This document shows positions 41,667-50,373 of a DNA stretch of 64,000 nucleotides, in pieces. The notes under the pieces were generated by a model that saw nothing but the letters and a program-made list of their open reading frames with translations, was not told where the DNA came from and ran no database searches. This stretch comes from CAVPTL01 sp963727235 (lineage in GTDB: Bacteria > Actinomycetota > Thermoleophilia > Gaiellales > JAICJC01): assembly GCA_963727235.1 (NCBI GenBank), contig CAVSFZ010000028.1:1-64000 (forward strand). Direction: 5' to 3'. The number at the start of each line of letters is the position of its first letter. Position 1 is the first letter of the stretch. Position numbers and translations under genes: made by a program.

Positions 41667-42209
41667 ATGCCCGGTGTTGCGTTCGTTGCCCACTGCCTGC
41701 TCAACCAGAACTCCAAGACACACGGCGGCGCCCGCTGCTGCGGCGTCTACTCGCCGCTGGTGGAGGAGATCCGCGCCAAGGGCTGGCGGATCGAGCAGAT
41801 GCCGTGCCCCGAGCTGGCATTCACCGGCCTGCACCGGTTCTGGGCGGTCAAGGAGCAGCTGGACACCTCCGCCTATCGCCGCCACTGCCGCCGGATCGCG
41901 GTGGCCGTGTCCGGAGCGATCGAGGTGCACGTCAAGCGCGGAGACGACGTGATCCTGGTCGGGATTGAGGGCAGCCCCTCGATGGGCGTGCACATCACCA
42001 GCTCCGATCCCAATCGGGGCGGGCGGCCGGTGTGGCCGGACGGGTCGGAGGAGCTTTCGCCCGGCAGCGGCATCTTCATGGAGGAGCTGACCGCCGAGCT
42101 GGCCGATCGGGGCATCACCGCTCCGCGGAGAATGGGCATCTCCCACCAGCTGCCGGACTTCGACCCCGCGGCGGAACGGGCCGAACTGGCCGCGTTGATG
42201 GACGGCTGA
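41667..42209 (+). CDS. DUF523/COG5418-like protein (TudS-related), cassette B
   Basis: A 180-aa paralog of the protein at 34181-34729. AHCLLNQNSK (C10), MPCPELAFTG (C47) and GIEGSPSMGVHITSSD are conserved, and again the SPSCG cysteine is Met (M106). So both copies lost the same ligand, suggesting selection for a changed function rather than decay. ATG 41667. The small partner gene starts immediately after its stop. It lies next to the second cyclic amidohydrolase gene. Confidence 0.7.
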   Translation: MPGVAFVAHCLLNQNSKTHGGARCCGVYSPLVEEIRAKGWRIEQMPCPELAFTGLHRFWAVKEQLDTSAYRRHCRRIAVAVSGAIEVHVKRGDDVILVGIEGSPSMGVHITSSDPNRGGRPVWPDGSEELSPGSGIFMEELTAELADRGITAPRRMGISHQLPDFDPAAERAELAALMDG

Positions 42210-42599
42210 ATGGACGCGGACGAACGCGCGTGCCGGGTCGCGCTGGTGGCCTCGGAGCTGCTCAACCCCGACGCCGGCAGTGTCGACGCGCTGGCGGTGC
42301 TCGAACGCGAGCGGTGGGGTGTGATCCAGCTGCCCGCGTCCGACTACCCCGACGAGGTGGCCGGCCCGCTGCTCGATCAGGTTGCCGAGCAGGCCGAGGA
42401 GTTCGTGCGCAACGGCTACGCGCTGGCGCTTGTGGGGTCGCGTGATGGGCTGACAGCTGCGCTCGAGCGGTGCAGCGTGCCCGCGCCGCGGCAGATCGAA
42501 CCCACCAGCGCCGATCAGCTGCGGGCGTTCTTGACCGAGATCGCCCCTCACGACTGGCTGGGACCGGACGCCGTCGCGACCCGCCCGACCGGCACGTAG
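42210..42599 (+). CDS. small unknown protein, partner of DUF523-like protein (cassette B)
   Basis: A 129-aa protein starting at the base after the DUF523-like stop. CRVALVASELLNPDAGSVDA, WGVIQLPASDYPDEV and VRNGYALALVGSRDG align with the 104-aa protein at 33877-34191; it has about 25 extra residues at the C-terminus. Function unknown. Its last 52 bp overlap the end of the convergent amidohydrolase gene, so the longer tail may be evolving under constraint of two genes. Confidence 0.65.
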   Translation: MDADERACRVALVASELLNPDAGSVDALAVLERERWGVIQLPASDYPDEVAGPLLDQVAEQAEEFVRNGYALALVGSRDGLTAALERCSVPAPRQIEPTSADQLRAFLTEIAPHDWLGPDAVATRPTGT

Positions 42600-43921
42600 C
42601 GACCGGTGTGATCGTCGCCCTGCCAGCGCGCGTCCGAGACGACGTGATCGCCGCGCGCGAATACATGCCGGATCGTGCCCGGCGTCTCGAAACCCTCGTA
42701 CGGTGACCAATCCAGCCCGTCGTTGATCGACTCGAGCGTGATCGTGCTGGGCTGGGCGGGATCCCACACCACCAGGTCGGCGTCGCTGCCGGCGGCAACC
42801 ACGCCCTTTCGCTCCAACCCGAAGATCCGCGCCGGAGCCTCACAAGCGACCTCCACCAGCCGCTCGGCTGCGGCCACATCGCTGCCCATCAGCGCAAAGC
42901 CCAGCGGCAGACGGGCGCCGATCCCGGGAAGCCCCGTGGGCACGCGCGTAAAGTCGCCCTGCACCGGCACCTTGTCACGATCCAGCCGTAGGTGGCACTG
43001 GTCGGAGGCAAGCGTGTCCAGCCCGCCGCCGGTGAGTCCCGCCAGCAGCGCCGCGCGGTCGTCGGCGGTGCGAAGCGGCGGCGTCATCACGTATCGCAGC
43101 CCGTCCGGCCCGCCGTGGTCGGAGACATCGAAGAGCAGGTGATGGGGACACACCTCGCCGTGCACGGTCATGCCTCGGCGGCGGGCCGCCTCGATCTCCT
43201 CCAGCGGCGCTCGCCCGGTCACGTGCACCACATACGGGGTCGCTCCGGCCAGCTCCGCCATCACCAGGAAGCGATGGATGCACTCCGCCTCCAGCTCGAT
43301 CGGGCGGCTGCGCGGAAGTGACTCGAGACCGAGCTCTCCACGCTCCACCAGCTGCCGTGTGAGCACGTCGATGACACGGCCGTTCTCGCAGTGGGCCAGC
43401 ACCACCACTCCCAGCTCGGCCGCCTCCTGCATGACCGCAAAGGCAACGTCGTCGTCGGCCTGGATGCCGAGCTCGTGATAGGCCAGCCACAGCTTGACGC
43501 TGCCCACACCCAAAGCCGCGACGTCATGCAGATCGCCGTGACGGTAGGCACTCGGCTCCCAGATGACGGCGTGGAAGGCAAGATCGATCAGCGATGCGGG
43601 CATCTCGTCGGCCAGCGTCCGCCGAGCCGCCCGGGCCGGCGTCTCGCCCTCCAGCGCGTCCACGAACGCGAGCGCCGCGGTGGTGCCGCCGCACAAGGCC
43701 GAGCGGGTGTCGTCGGTGATCGACCCGAACACGTGCGTGTGCACATCGATCGCGCCGGGCAGCACCAGGCACCCATCGGCGTCCACGACCCTCGCGCCGG
43801 CGGCGTCGACCTCGCCGACGCGCACGATCTCGCTGCCGCTGATCTCGACGTCGGCGCGAACAGAGCCGCGCGGGCTGACCACCGCCCCTCCGCGAATCAC
43901 GGTGCTAGCCGGCAACGGCAT
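42548..43921 (-). CDS. dihydropyrimidinase/hydantoinase-type cyclic amidohydrolase (copy B)
   Basis: A 457-aa amidohydrolase. LPGAIDVHTHVFGS (HxH), VKLWLAYHE (carbamylated lysine position), PYVVHVTG and EVCPHHLLFD (metal His), and LASDQCHLR (catalytic Asp) are all present. The QCH segment and overall pattern fit dihydropyrimidinase/hydantoinase more than allantoinase. It overlaps the ABC ATPase gene by 17 bp, so it is the last gene of a transporter operon that probably imports its substrate. Confidence 0.85.
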   Translation of the reverse strand: MPLPASTVIRGGAVVSPRGSVRADVEISGSEIVRVGEVDAAGARVVDADGCLVLPGAIDVHTHVFGSITDDTRSALCGGTTAALAFVDALEGETPARAARRTLADEMPASLIDLAFHAVIWEPSAYRHGDLHDVAALGVGSVKLWLAYHELGIQADDDVAFAVMQEAAELGVVVLAHCENGRVIDVLTRQLVERGELGLESLPRSRPIELEAECIHRFLVMAELAGATPYVVHVTGRAPLEEIEAARRRGMTVHGEVCPHHLLFDVSDHGGPDGLRYVMTPPLRTADDRAALLAGLTGGGLDTLASDQCHLRLDRDKVPVQGDFTRVPTGLPGIGARLPLGFALMGSDVAAAERLVEVACEAPARIFGLERKGVVAAGSDADLVVWDPAQPSTITLESINDGLDWSPYEGFETPGTIRHVFARGDHVVSDARWQGDDHTGRYVPVGRVATASGPSQS

Positions 43922-45716
43922 CCGGGAGTCGTGGGGCGGCGCTCAGCAAGCGCCGGGTGTAGTCGTCGGTGGGCTCCAGCAGCACCCGCGAGACCGGGCC
44001 GGTCTCACACAGCTCGCCTTTGTCCATCACCAGCACGGTGTCGGCCACGCACGCCACCACACCCAGGTTGTGGGTGATGAAGAGCATGCTCAGGTTGAGC
44101 TCGGTGCGAAGCTCGGTGAGGAGCTCCAGCACCGCGGCCTGCACCGACACGTCCAGCGCCGAGGTGACCTCGTCGCAGACCAGCAGCTCGGGACGCGCGG
44201 CCAGCGCACGGGCGATCGCGACTCGCTGGCGCTCGCCGCCGGAAAGCTCGATCGGGAAGCGGTTGCCCAGCCGGGTCGGCAGCCGCACGCGGTCGAGCAG
44301 CTCACCCACCTCGCGCTCGGCATCGGCCCGGGACAGCTTGCGCAGCACCCGCAGCGGCCGCTCGATCGACGACGCCACACGGTGGCGCGGGTTGAGCGAC
44401 TCAAACGGGTTTTGGAACACGATCTGGATCCGGCGGCGCTGATCGAGCGTGCGCGAGCGGGCTGCGCCGTGCAGCTCTGCGCCGTCGAACGCGATCCGGC
44501 CGGAGGTGGGCTCGTGCAGACCGGCGACGCAGCGGCCGATGGTGGTCTTGCCGCTGCCGGACTCTCCCACCAGCGCCACGCACCGGCCCGACTCCACCCC
44601 GAAGGAGACGTCGTGCACCGCCGGTCGGCCGCCCCGGGCGCTGCGGTACACCACCTCCAGGTTGGACACCTCCAGCAGCGACGCGGCCTGCTCGGCACCG
44701 GGATCGGACTCGGCGATCACCCGCAGGCCTCCGCCGCGCCGCTCGGCCACCGCGATCTCGTCCCAGCGGCAGCAGCGCACCTCGTGCTGGTCGGCGGCCA
44801 CGGACAGCTCGGGCACCGCCGCGTGGCAGCGGTCCTGGGCGTGCTCGCACCGCGGTGCGAACGAGCACCCGCCGGGCCACTCCCCGACCCCGACCGAGAC
44901 GCCGGGGATTCCCTTCAGCGCCCGGGGATGCAGGAAGTCGGGGATCGCCTCCACCAGCGCTCGGGTGTAGGGGTGCCGGGGGCGTTCGATCACGTCGGCG
45001 GCCGGCCCCTGCTCAACCACCCGGCCGGCGTACATGACCACGATCCGATCGGCCATCTTGGCGACCACGGCGAGGTCGTGCGAGACGTACACCATCGCCA
45101 TCCCCTCCTGGTCGCGCAGCCGGATCAGCTCGGTCAGGATCCGATCCTGCGTGAGCACGTCCAGGCCGGTGGTGGGCTCGTCCAGCACCGCCACCGGCGG
45201 CTCGCACACGGACGCCATCGCGATCGTCACACGCTGCTGCTGGCCACCCGAGAGCTGGTGTGGGTAGCGATGGCCGAAGTTCGGGTCGACGCCCAGCTCG
45301 ACCCGGGTCAATGCCGCGCGCACGGACTCCTGCGAGGCCTGCTCGGCGCGGTGGGCACGCAGCACGTCCATGATCGCATCACCGATCCGCAGCGACGGAT
45401 TGAGCGCCCCGCCGGGATCCTGCGGGACATACGACACCACCTTGCCGCGCATGCTTCGCATCGATTTGGCATCACGCCCGACGATGCTCTGGCCGGCCAC
45501 CTCGATGGCGCCGCCGCGGATGTAGACGCCCGGCTTGGTGTAGCCCAGGAGCGACAGCGCGGTGGTGGTCTTGCCGCTGCCCGACTCCCCCACCAGGCCC
45601 AGGATCTGCCCGGGCCCGACGTCGAAGCTGACGTCCTCGACCACGGGTTCGCCGCCGTTCAGCGACAACGACAGGTTCTCGACATGGATCACCGGCGCCG
45701 GGCTCACATCACTCAC
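43905..45716 (-). CDS. dual ATPase of a dipeptide/oligopeptide-type ABC importer (DppD-DppF fusion)
   Basis: A 603-aa protein with two ABC domains. The first has GLVGESGSGKTTTALSLLGY, signature LSGGQQQRV and AVLDEPTTGLD. The second has ALVGESGSGKTTIGRCVAGL, signature LSGGERQRV and LVCDEVTSALD. Between them lies the Cys-containing C-terminal segment of DppD-like ATPases (GGCSFAPRCEHAQDRCHAA). GTG 45716 overlaps the permease stop (GTGA). It powers import through the two permeases just upstream. Confidence 0.9.
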   Translation of the reverse strand: MSDVSPAPVIHVENLSLSLNGGEPVVEDVSFDVGPGQILGLVGESGSGKTTTALSLLGYTKPGVYIRGGAIEVAGQSIVGRDAKSMRSMRGKVVSYVPQDPGGALNPSLRIGDAIMDVLRAHRAEQASQESVRAALTRVELGVDPNFGHRYPHQLSGGQQQRVTIAMASVCEPPVAVLDEPTTGLDVLTQDRILTELIRLRDQEGMAMVYVSHDLAVVAKMADRIVVMYAGRVVEQGPAADVIERPRHPYTRALVEAIPDFLHPRALKGIPGVSVGVGEWPGGCSFAPRCEHAQDRCHAAVPELSVAADQHEVRCCRWDEIAVAERRGGGLRVIAESDPGAEQAASLLEVSNLEVVYRSARGGRPAVHDVSFGVESGRCVALVGESGSGKTTIGRCVAGLHEPTSGRIAFDGAELHGAARSRTLDQRRRIQIVFQNPFESLNPRHRVASSIERPLRVLRKLSRADAEREVGELLDRVRLPTRLGNRFPIELSGGERQRVAIARALAARPELLVCDEVTSALDVSVQAAVLELLTELRTELNLSMLFITHNLGVVACVADTVLVMDKGELCETGPVSRVLLEPTDDYTRRLLSAAPRLPDAVAG

Positions 45717-46564
45717 GTGGTCGGCACATTCCGCATCGCCTTGGGGACGTACGATCGGCCCAGGCTGCGGGCGATCGCATCGCCGGTCAGATTGACCCCG
45801 ATGGTGAGCAGGGCGATCATTGCCGCCGGCGCCAGCACCGCCCACGGATTGAGCGAGATGTACTGACGGTTCTCGCTGATCATCAGCGCCCAGTCCGAGT
45901 TGGGCGGCTGCAACCCCAGCGAGAGGAAGTTGACCGAGGCGATGATCAGGATCGAGTAGGTGAAGCGCAGACCCGAATCGACCAGCACCGGAGCGAGAAT
46001 GTTGGGCAGCACCTCGCGGAACACCACCGCGATGCCGCGCTCGCCGCGGGCCACGGCGGCCTCCACATATCCCCGCACCGAGATCTCGAGCGTGGCCGTG
46101 CGCACGATCCGGCTGATGCCGGGCGCCTGGATCGCGGCCACGCCGATGATCAGCACCTCCAGCCCCGTGCCCGCGCCGGTGATCAGCACCAGCAGGAACA
46201 GCAGCGGCGGGAACGACAGCATCACGTCCACCGTGCGCATCAGCAGCGGATCGGCCCGCGACTTGGTGTACCCGGCGATCAGCCCGATCGTGAGCCCGAA
46301 CGCGTACGCCAGCAGCGTTGCCAGAAGCGCCAGCCCGATCACCGACCGGCCGCCGTACAGCAGCCGGCTGACCACATCTCGGCCGAGGAAGTCGGTGCCC
46401 AGCCAGGCAGCGCCCGACGGGCCGCTCAGCGGCGAGCCGATCGGCGCGGTGGGATCGTGCGGCGCGACGTACTTGCCGAACAGCGCCACGAACAGGACGA
46501 ACCCCACGATGCAGAGGCCGGTCGCGCCGGAGAACGAGCGCGCAAACCGAAACCGGCTCTTCAT
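45713..46564 (-). CDS. ABC permease, DppC type
   Basis: A 283-aa inner-membrane subunit with about six helices. LGTDFLGRDVVSRLLYGGR is the conserved entry segment of DppC-type permeases, and EAAVARGERGIAVVFREVLP is the EAA loop that docks on the ATPase. ATG 46564 overlaps the DppB-type stop (ATGA). An upstream in-frame extension is a shadow. Confidence 0.9.
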   Translation of the reverse strand: MKSRFRFARSFSGATGLCIVGFVLFVALFGKYVAPHDPTAPIGSPLSGPSGAAWLGTDFLGRDVVSRLLYGGRSVIGLALLATLLAYAFGLTIGLIAGYTKSRADPLLMRTVDVMLSFPPLLFLLVLITGAGTGLEVLIIGVAAIQAPGISRIVRTATLEISVRGYVEAAVARGERGIAVVFREVLPNILAPVLVDSGLRFTYSILIIASVNFLSLGLQPPNSDWALMISENRQYISLNPWAVLAPAAMIALLTIGVNLTGDAIARSLGRSYVPKAMRNVPTT

Positions 46565-47574
46565 GCCGGTTCCCGCAGCTTGGGCACCAGCAGCATCACG
46601 ATCAGGTCGGCGACCAGGTTGACCACCACGTACACCACCGCGATCATCATCGCGACCGTCTGCACCACGGTGATATCCCGGTTGCCGACGGCGGTCACCA
46701 GCAGCGACCCGATGCCGGGGTAGGCAAAGATGCTCTCGGTGATGATGATCCCGCCGATCAGCCACTGCAGGTTCTGGGCGAGCACCTGGACGCTGGGGGC
46801 GAGCGAGTTGCGCAGGGCGTAGCGCATCAGCACCCGCTTCTCGGCCAGGCCGTTGAGCCGGGCGGTCTGGACGTATTCGGTCTGGAGCACCTCCACCATG
46901 CCGGCCCGCACCATCCGGATGCCGGCTGCCAGCGACGCCAGCAGCAGGGTCGCCACCGGCAGCACCAGCTTGGCGGGATCGTCCAGCGGACTGCCCCCGG
47001 GCGGGATGATGGCAACCGGCGGCAGCCAGTCGAGGCCCAGGAAGAAGACCGCGATCAGCAGCGATCCGATCACGAACTCGGGCAGCGCGATCGCCGCCAG
47101 CGAGCCGATCGAGATCAGGTGATCGACCGGCTTGCCGGCATACACGGCGGCCACCATGCCCAGACCCAGCGATAAGGGGATCATGAACAGCGCAGCGATC
47201 CCCGCCAGCACCAGCGAGTTCTTGATCGGGTCGGAGATCAGCGGCCAGATCGGTGCGGTCTTCTCTCCCTGGGCGATCCCCACCGCGGAGTTACCGAGGC
47301 TGCCGTTGCCCAGGCCCTTGATCCAGTTGACGTACTCCTGCACCGGCCCCTGGTCGAGGTGCATCCGGTGGTTCAGCTTGGAGACGTTCTCAGGCGTGGC
47401 GTTTCGGCCCAGCACCACGCTGGCTGCGTCGCCGGGCAGGATCACGGTGCCGGCGAAGATCACGATCGAGGCCACGAACAGCGCCACGATTGCACCCAGC
47501 AGGCGCCGACCGACGAATTTGAGCACGGGCGAAACCTCGCGGGAATGCGCCCCGCGCTCTGCCACCGCGGTCAT
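46561..47574 (-). CDS. ABC permease, DppB type
   Basis: A 337-aa inner-membrane subunit. The first helix (VGRRLLGAIVALFVASIVIF) is followed by a long periplasmic segment and five more helices. EYVQTARLNGLAEKRVLMRY and RNSLAP form the ATPase-contact EAA loop, and FAYPGIGSLLVTAVGNRD is typical of DppB. It begins 16 bp after the binding-protein gene and overlaps DppC type by 4 bp. Confidence 0.9.
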   Translation of the reverse strand: MTAVAERGAHSREVSPVLKFVGRRLLGAIVALFVASIVIFAGTVILPGDAASVVLGRNATPENVSKLNHRMHLDQGPVQEYVNWIKGLGNGSLGNSAVGIAQGEKTAPIWPLISDPIKNSLVLAGIAALFMIPLSLGLGMVAAVYAGKPVDHLISIGSLAAIALPEFVIGSLLIAVFFLGLDWLPPVAIIPPGGSPLDDPAKLVLPVATLLLASLAAGIRMVRAGMVEVLQTEYVQTARLNGLAEKRVLMRYALRNSLAPSVQVLAQNLQWLIGGIIITESIFAYPGIGSLLVTAVGNRDITVVQTVAMMIAVVYVVVNLVADLIVMLLVPKLREPA

Positions 47575-47590
47575 GTGTCGCGTCCCCGAG

Positions 47591-49222
47591 CTAGGACTGA
47601 AGCCATGCGTTCAAGAAGGTCATGTTGCCAAGCGCGCCTGCGCCGCTCGGCTTCATGCCCTTGACGCTATTCGCAAGGCCATCCACCCAGTCGGCGTTTA
47701 CCCATTGCAGGTATCCGCCCTCATCGTACTGCTGTTTCTGCACCTGGTTCCAATACCCCTGGGCCTTGGCCTGGTCGGACTCGGCGATGGCCGCATTCAG
47801 CCACTTGTCGGTGTCGGAATTCTTCCAGTGAGTCTCGGGATAGGGGGCGTTTGAGGCCAGCGCCTGCTCGTAGAAGAACTTGAGCGACGTGATCGCCCAC
47901 TGCGTCTCTGCGAACGCCATCTTCAGGTAGAGCGTGGACGGGTCGTAGTAGGAGTTGGAGGGCTGCTGCTTGAGGTTGATCGTCACTCCGGCGTCCTTCG
48001 CCTGCTGGGCCAGCAGCGTGGCCGACTCGACGAATCCCGGGAAGATCGGGGAGGTATCGAGCTCCACCGTGAGATTCGACTGGCCGGCTGACTTGAGCAG
48101 CGACTTGGCCTGCTCGATGTCCTGCACCCGCTGCGGCAGCGACGCGTCGTAGTACTTCGCGCCCTTGCCGACGACGTCGTTTCCGACCGTCCCGTACCCG
48201 TTCAGCGCACCGTCGATCAGCGCCTGACGGTCGGCGATCAGCCGCATCGCCTGGCGAACCTTGGGGTCGTTGAACGGCGCCTGGGTGACGTCCATGTAGA
48301 ACATCATGGGCTGGGGCGATGGACCGGACAGCACGGTGATGTCGCCGGTGGTGGAGTGGGCTTTGGCGTCGGCGGTGGGCAGCTGGGCCATGGCCTGGAT
48401 CTCGCCCGAGAGCAGCGCGTTCAGCCGTGCGGTGGTGTCGTCGAAGGAGATGATCTTGAGCGTGTCCACGTACGGCTTGCCCGTCACCCAGTAGTTGGGG
48501 TTGGCCTGGAAGACGCTCTGCTTGCCGGGCGTGAAGGTGTCGGCCATGAACGGCCCTGTCCCAATCGGCTTCTTGAAGTCGGTCTCGCCGTTTTGGATCA
48601 TCCAGCTGTTGTAGTAGGTGAAGTTGGCCGACAGGTCGGCGTCCGGCGCGGTCAGCGGGATCTGCACGGTCAGATTGTTGATCTTCTTCAGGTCCTTCAG
48701 GTTGACCGTCGCCACGAACGGGGTGGCGTAGCTCGACCCGTCGGTCTTGGCCATCTGCTGGATCGAGTAGATCACGTCATCCGCGCCGAACGACTTGCCG
48801 TTGTGCCAGGTCACGTCGGGGCGGAGCTTGACCTCCCACACGGTGTTGTCGCTGTTGGGCGTCCACTCCAGCGCGAGGCCCGGACTGGTGGAGAGATCGG
48901 GGTTGACGATCACCAGCGGGTCGTACAGGTTCTGAATCCGGCCCTGGTCGATCGGAGTCACGCCGATCAGCGGATTGAGCGTCTCCTGAGTGCCGCCGCT
49001 GACGAACCCGGCGTTGAGGATGCCGCCCTTGGTCGGGGCGCCCGCGGAGGACGTGGCCGGGGCGGAGGTGCTGGAGCTGCTGCTGCCGCCGCAGGCCGCA
49101 GCCAGCAGCGGTGAGAGGCCGAGCGCCCCCACGGCTGCGCCGCGCAGGAAGGTCGCTCGGTCGAGATGATGCCGGGCGCCGTCAGCGTCCGATGAAGCGC
49201 GGGAGTCGTGTGAATCGGTCAC
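47591..49222 (-). CDS. substrate-binding lipoprotein of dipeptide/oligopeptide-type ABC importer (SBP family 5)
   Basis: A 543-aa exported lipoprotein. The signal region has a lipobox ending LLAAAC at C44, then a Ser-rich linker and the family-5 binding fold (TLNPLIGVTPIDQGRIQNLY, WHNGKSFGADDVIYSIQQM, PIGTGPFMADTF). GTG 49222 is preceded by GGAGGAA. A TTG 12 bp earlier is less likely. First gene of the operon: binding protein, two permeases, ATPase, hydantoinase. The ligand is probably a peptide-like or ureide compound, inferred from the hydantoinase at the end. Confidence 0.88.
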   Translation of the reverse strand: MTDSHDSRASSDADGARHHLDRATFLRGAAVGALGLSPLLAAACGGSSSSSTSAPATSSAGAPTKGGILNAGFVSGGTQETLNPLIGVTPIDQGRIQNLYDPLVIVNPDLSTSPGLALEWTPNSDNTVWEVKLRPDVTWHNGKSFGADDVIYSIQQMAKTDGSSYATPFVATVNLKDLKKINNLTVQIPLTAPDADLSANFTYYNSWMIQNGETDFKKPIGTGPFMADTFTPGKQSVFQANPNYWVTGKPYVDTLKIISFDDTTARLNALLSGEIQAMAQLPTADAKAHSTTGDITVLSGPSPQPMMFYMDVTQAPFNDPKVRQAMRLIADRQALIDGALNGYGTVGNDVVGKGAKYYDASLPQRVQDIEQAKSLLKSAGQSNLTVELDTSPIFPGFVESATLLAQQAKDAGVTINLKQQPSNSYYDPSTLYLKMAFAETQWAITSLKFFYEQALASNAPYPETHWKNSDTDKWLNAAIAESDQAKAQGYWNQVQKQQYDEGGYLQWVNADWVDGLANSVKGMKPSGAGALGNMTFLNAWLQS

Positions 49223-49408
49223 CGGTTCCTCCAAATTAGGGCGGTATCAAAAGAGGCCGTATCCACTCTCGCACATGCGGCTGCGAGAGGTGGTGGCGAA
49301 GGAGACTGAATCAGCGCCTTGATCGTGATCACCGCGCGGGAGACGTCGGCGGGACTGCCGGCCGGCTTGGGAATCCGCGTTCGGGTACGAACCTGGCGGG
49401 ACAAGTGC

Positions 49409-49424
49409 GGTATGCTATCATACC
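49409..49424. promoter_or_regulatory. candidate GntR operator (GGTAT-N6-ATACC), copy 1
   Basis: GGTATG-CTAT-CATACC, an inverted repeat of 6+4+6, 53 bp before the SMP-30 start. A site of the same form (GGTAT, six bases, ATACC) overlaps the start of the ThDP enzyme gene at 58137-58152. The GntR regulator at 55815-56501 lies between and is the natural candidate to bind both. The intergenic region 49223-49476 holds this site and divergent promoters; nothing else is clear in it. Confidence 0.5.
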
Positions 49425-49476
49425 AAATCTTGGGCTGCAAGCCCGCGTTTTGCCATTCAACAAAGGACGCGCCCCC

Positions 49477-50337
49477 GTGGAAGGTACCCTGCTCGCCTCC
49501 GGACTCGGTTTCCCTGAAGGCCCCGTCATCATGCCCGATGGCTCGATCGTCTTCTGTGATGGAAACACCGGCGAACTGCTGAAGTGGCAGGGAGGCGAGC
49601 TGAGCACGTTCGCCGACACCGGCGGATCACCCTGGGGCGCGGTGCTCGGCACCGACGGCGCCGTGTACGTGACCCAGGGCGGCGACGTCCCCGGCAGCGG
49701 CGAGACCGGCTTCACCCCGGGCATCCAGCGCGTCAACCCCGACGGCTCGGTGGAGCTGCTCTCATCGGAGATCGCCGGCCACCCACTGGCCGGCCCCAAC
49801 GACCTCGCGTTCGGCACCGATGGGCGATTGTGGTTCACCGACTCCGGCACCGAGCAGGATCCACGCGCGGAGGTGCCGGCCACCGGAAAGCTGTTCGTGC
49901 TCGATTCCGCGGGCGGCGGCGAGATGCTGATGGAGCGGCCCGAGGTGTACCCCAACGGAATCGCCTTCGACGCCGACGGAGTGCTGTACTGGACCGAGTC
50001 AGCCGCGCATCGCGTATGCCGGCTGCGTGACGGCCAAGCCGAGACGTTCGCGCAGCTGAGCGACGGCCACGTGCCCGACGGCATGGCGTTCGCGCAGGAC
50101 GGCCGGCTCTTCACCTGCACCACCATCTCGGGCGGCATCACGGTGCTGTCGCCGAGCGGCGCGGTGCTGGAGGAGATCTCGCTGGACGAGCACTGCACCA
50201 ACTGCATCTTCGATGGATCCACGCTGTATGTGACCGCCACCAAGGTCAGTGAGATCCACGCCGACCAGCGCACCGGCAGCTTCTGGCAGGTCGAGACCGA
50301 CGCCGTCGGCCTGCCGCTGATCCCCGGCCGACTGTAA
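49477..50337 (+). CDS. SMP-30/gluconolactonase-like protein (second copy)
   Basis: A 286-aa beta-propeller hydrolase. ASGLGFPEGPVIMPDGSIVF (metal-site Glu), AGPNDLAFGTDGRLWFTDSG and VYPNGIAFDADGVLYWTES are family hallmarks. GTG 49477 has AAAGGA upstream; an earlier in-frame GTG at 49405 would read through the candidate operator. It would open a sugar-acid lactone. Alone on the plus strand between two minus-strand operons. TAA lies 3 bp before palindrome copy 8. Confidence 0.85.
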   Translation: MEGTLLASGLGFPEGPVIMPDGSIVFCDGNTGELLKWQGGELSTFADTGGSPWGAVLGTDGAVYVTQGGDVPGSGETGFTPGIQRVNPDGSVELLSSEIAGHPLAGPNDLAFGTDGRLWFTDSGTEQDPRAEVPATGKLFVLDSAGGGEMLMERPEVYPNGIAFDADGVLYWTESAAHRVCRLRDGQAETFAQLSDGHVPDGMAFAQDGRLFTCTTISGGITVLSPSGAVLEEISLDEHCTNCIFDGSTLYVTATKVSEIHADQRTGSFWQVETDAVGLPLIPGRL

Positions 50338-50340
50338 AGC

Positions 50341-50373
50341 GTGAATAAAAGGTGCCTGGCACCTTTTATTCAC
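50341..50373. repeat. boundary palindrome copy 8 (AA-arm variant)
   Basis: A 16+1+16 palindrome, arm GTGAATAAAAGGTGCC, centre T (50357). Between convergent genes; bases 50370-50372 are the TGA stop of the Gfo/Idh/MocA gene, and the SMP-30 stop ends 3 bp before it. Confidence 0.95.

Noticed and set aside
43563..45866. A 767-codon plus-strand frame opposite the dual ABC ATPase
   Set aside because: A shadow of a well-supported ABC gene; Arg/His/Gln-rich composition typical of antisense frames.
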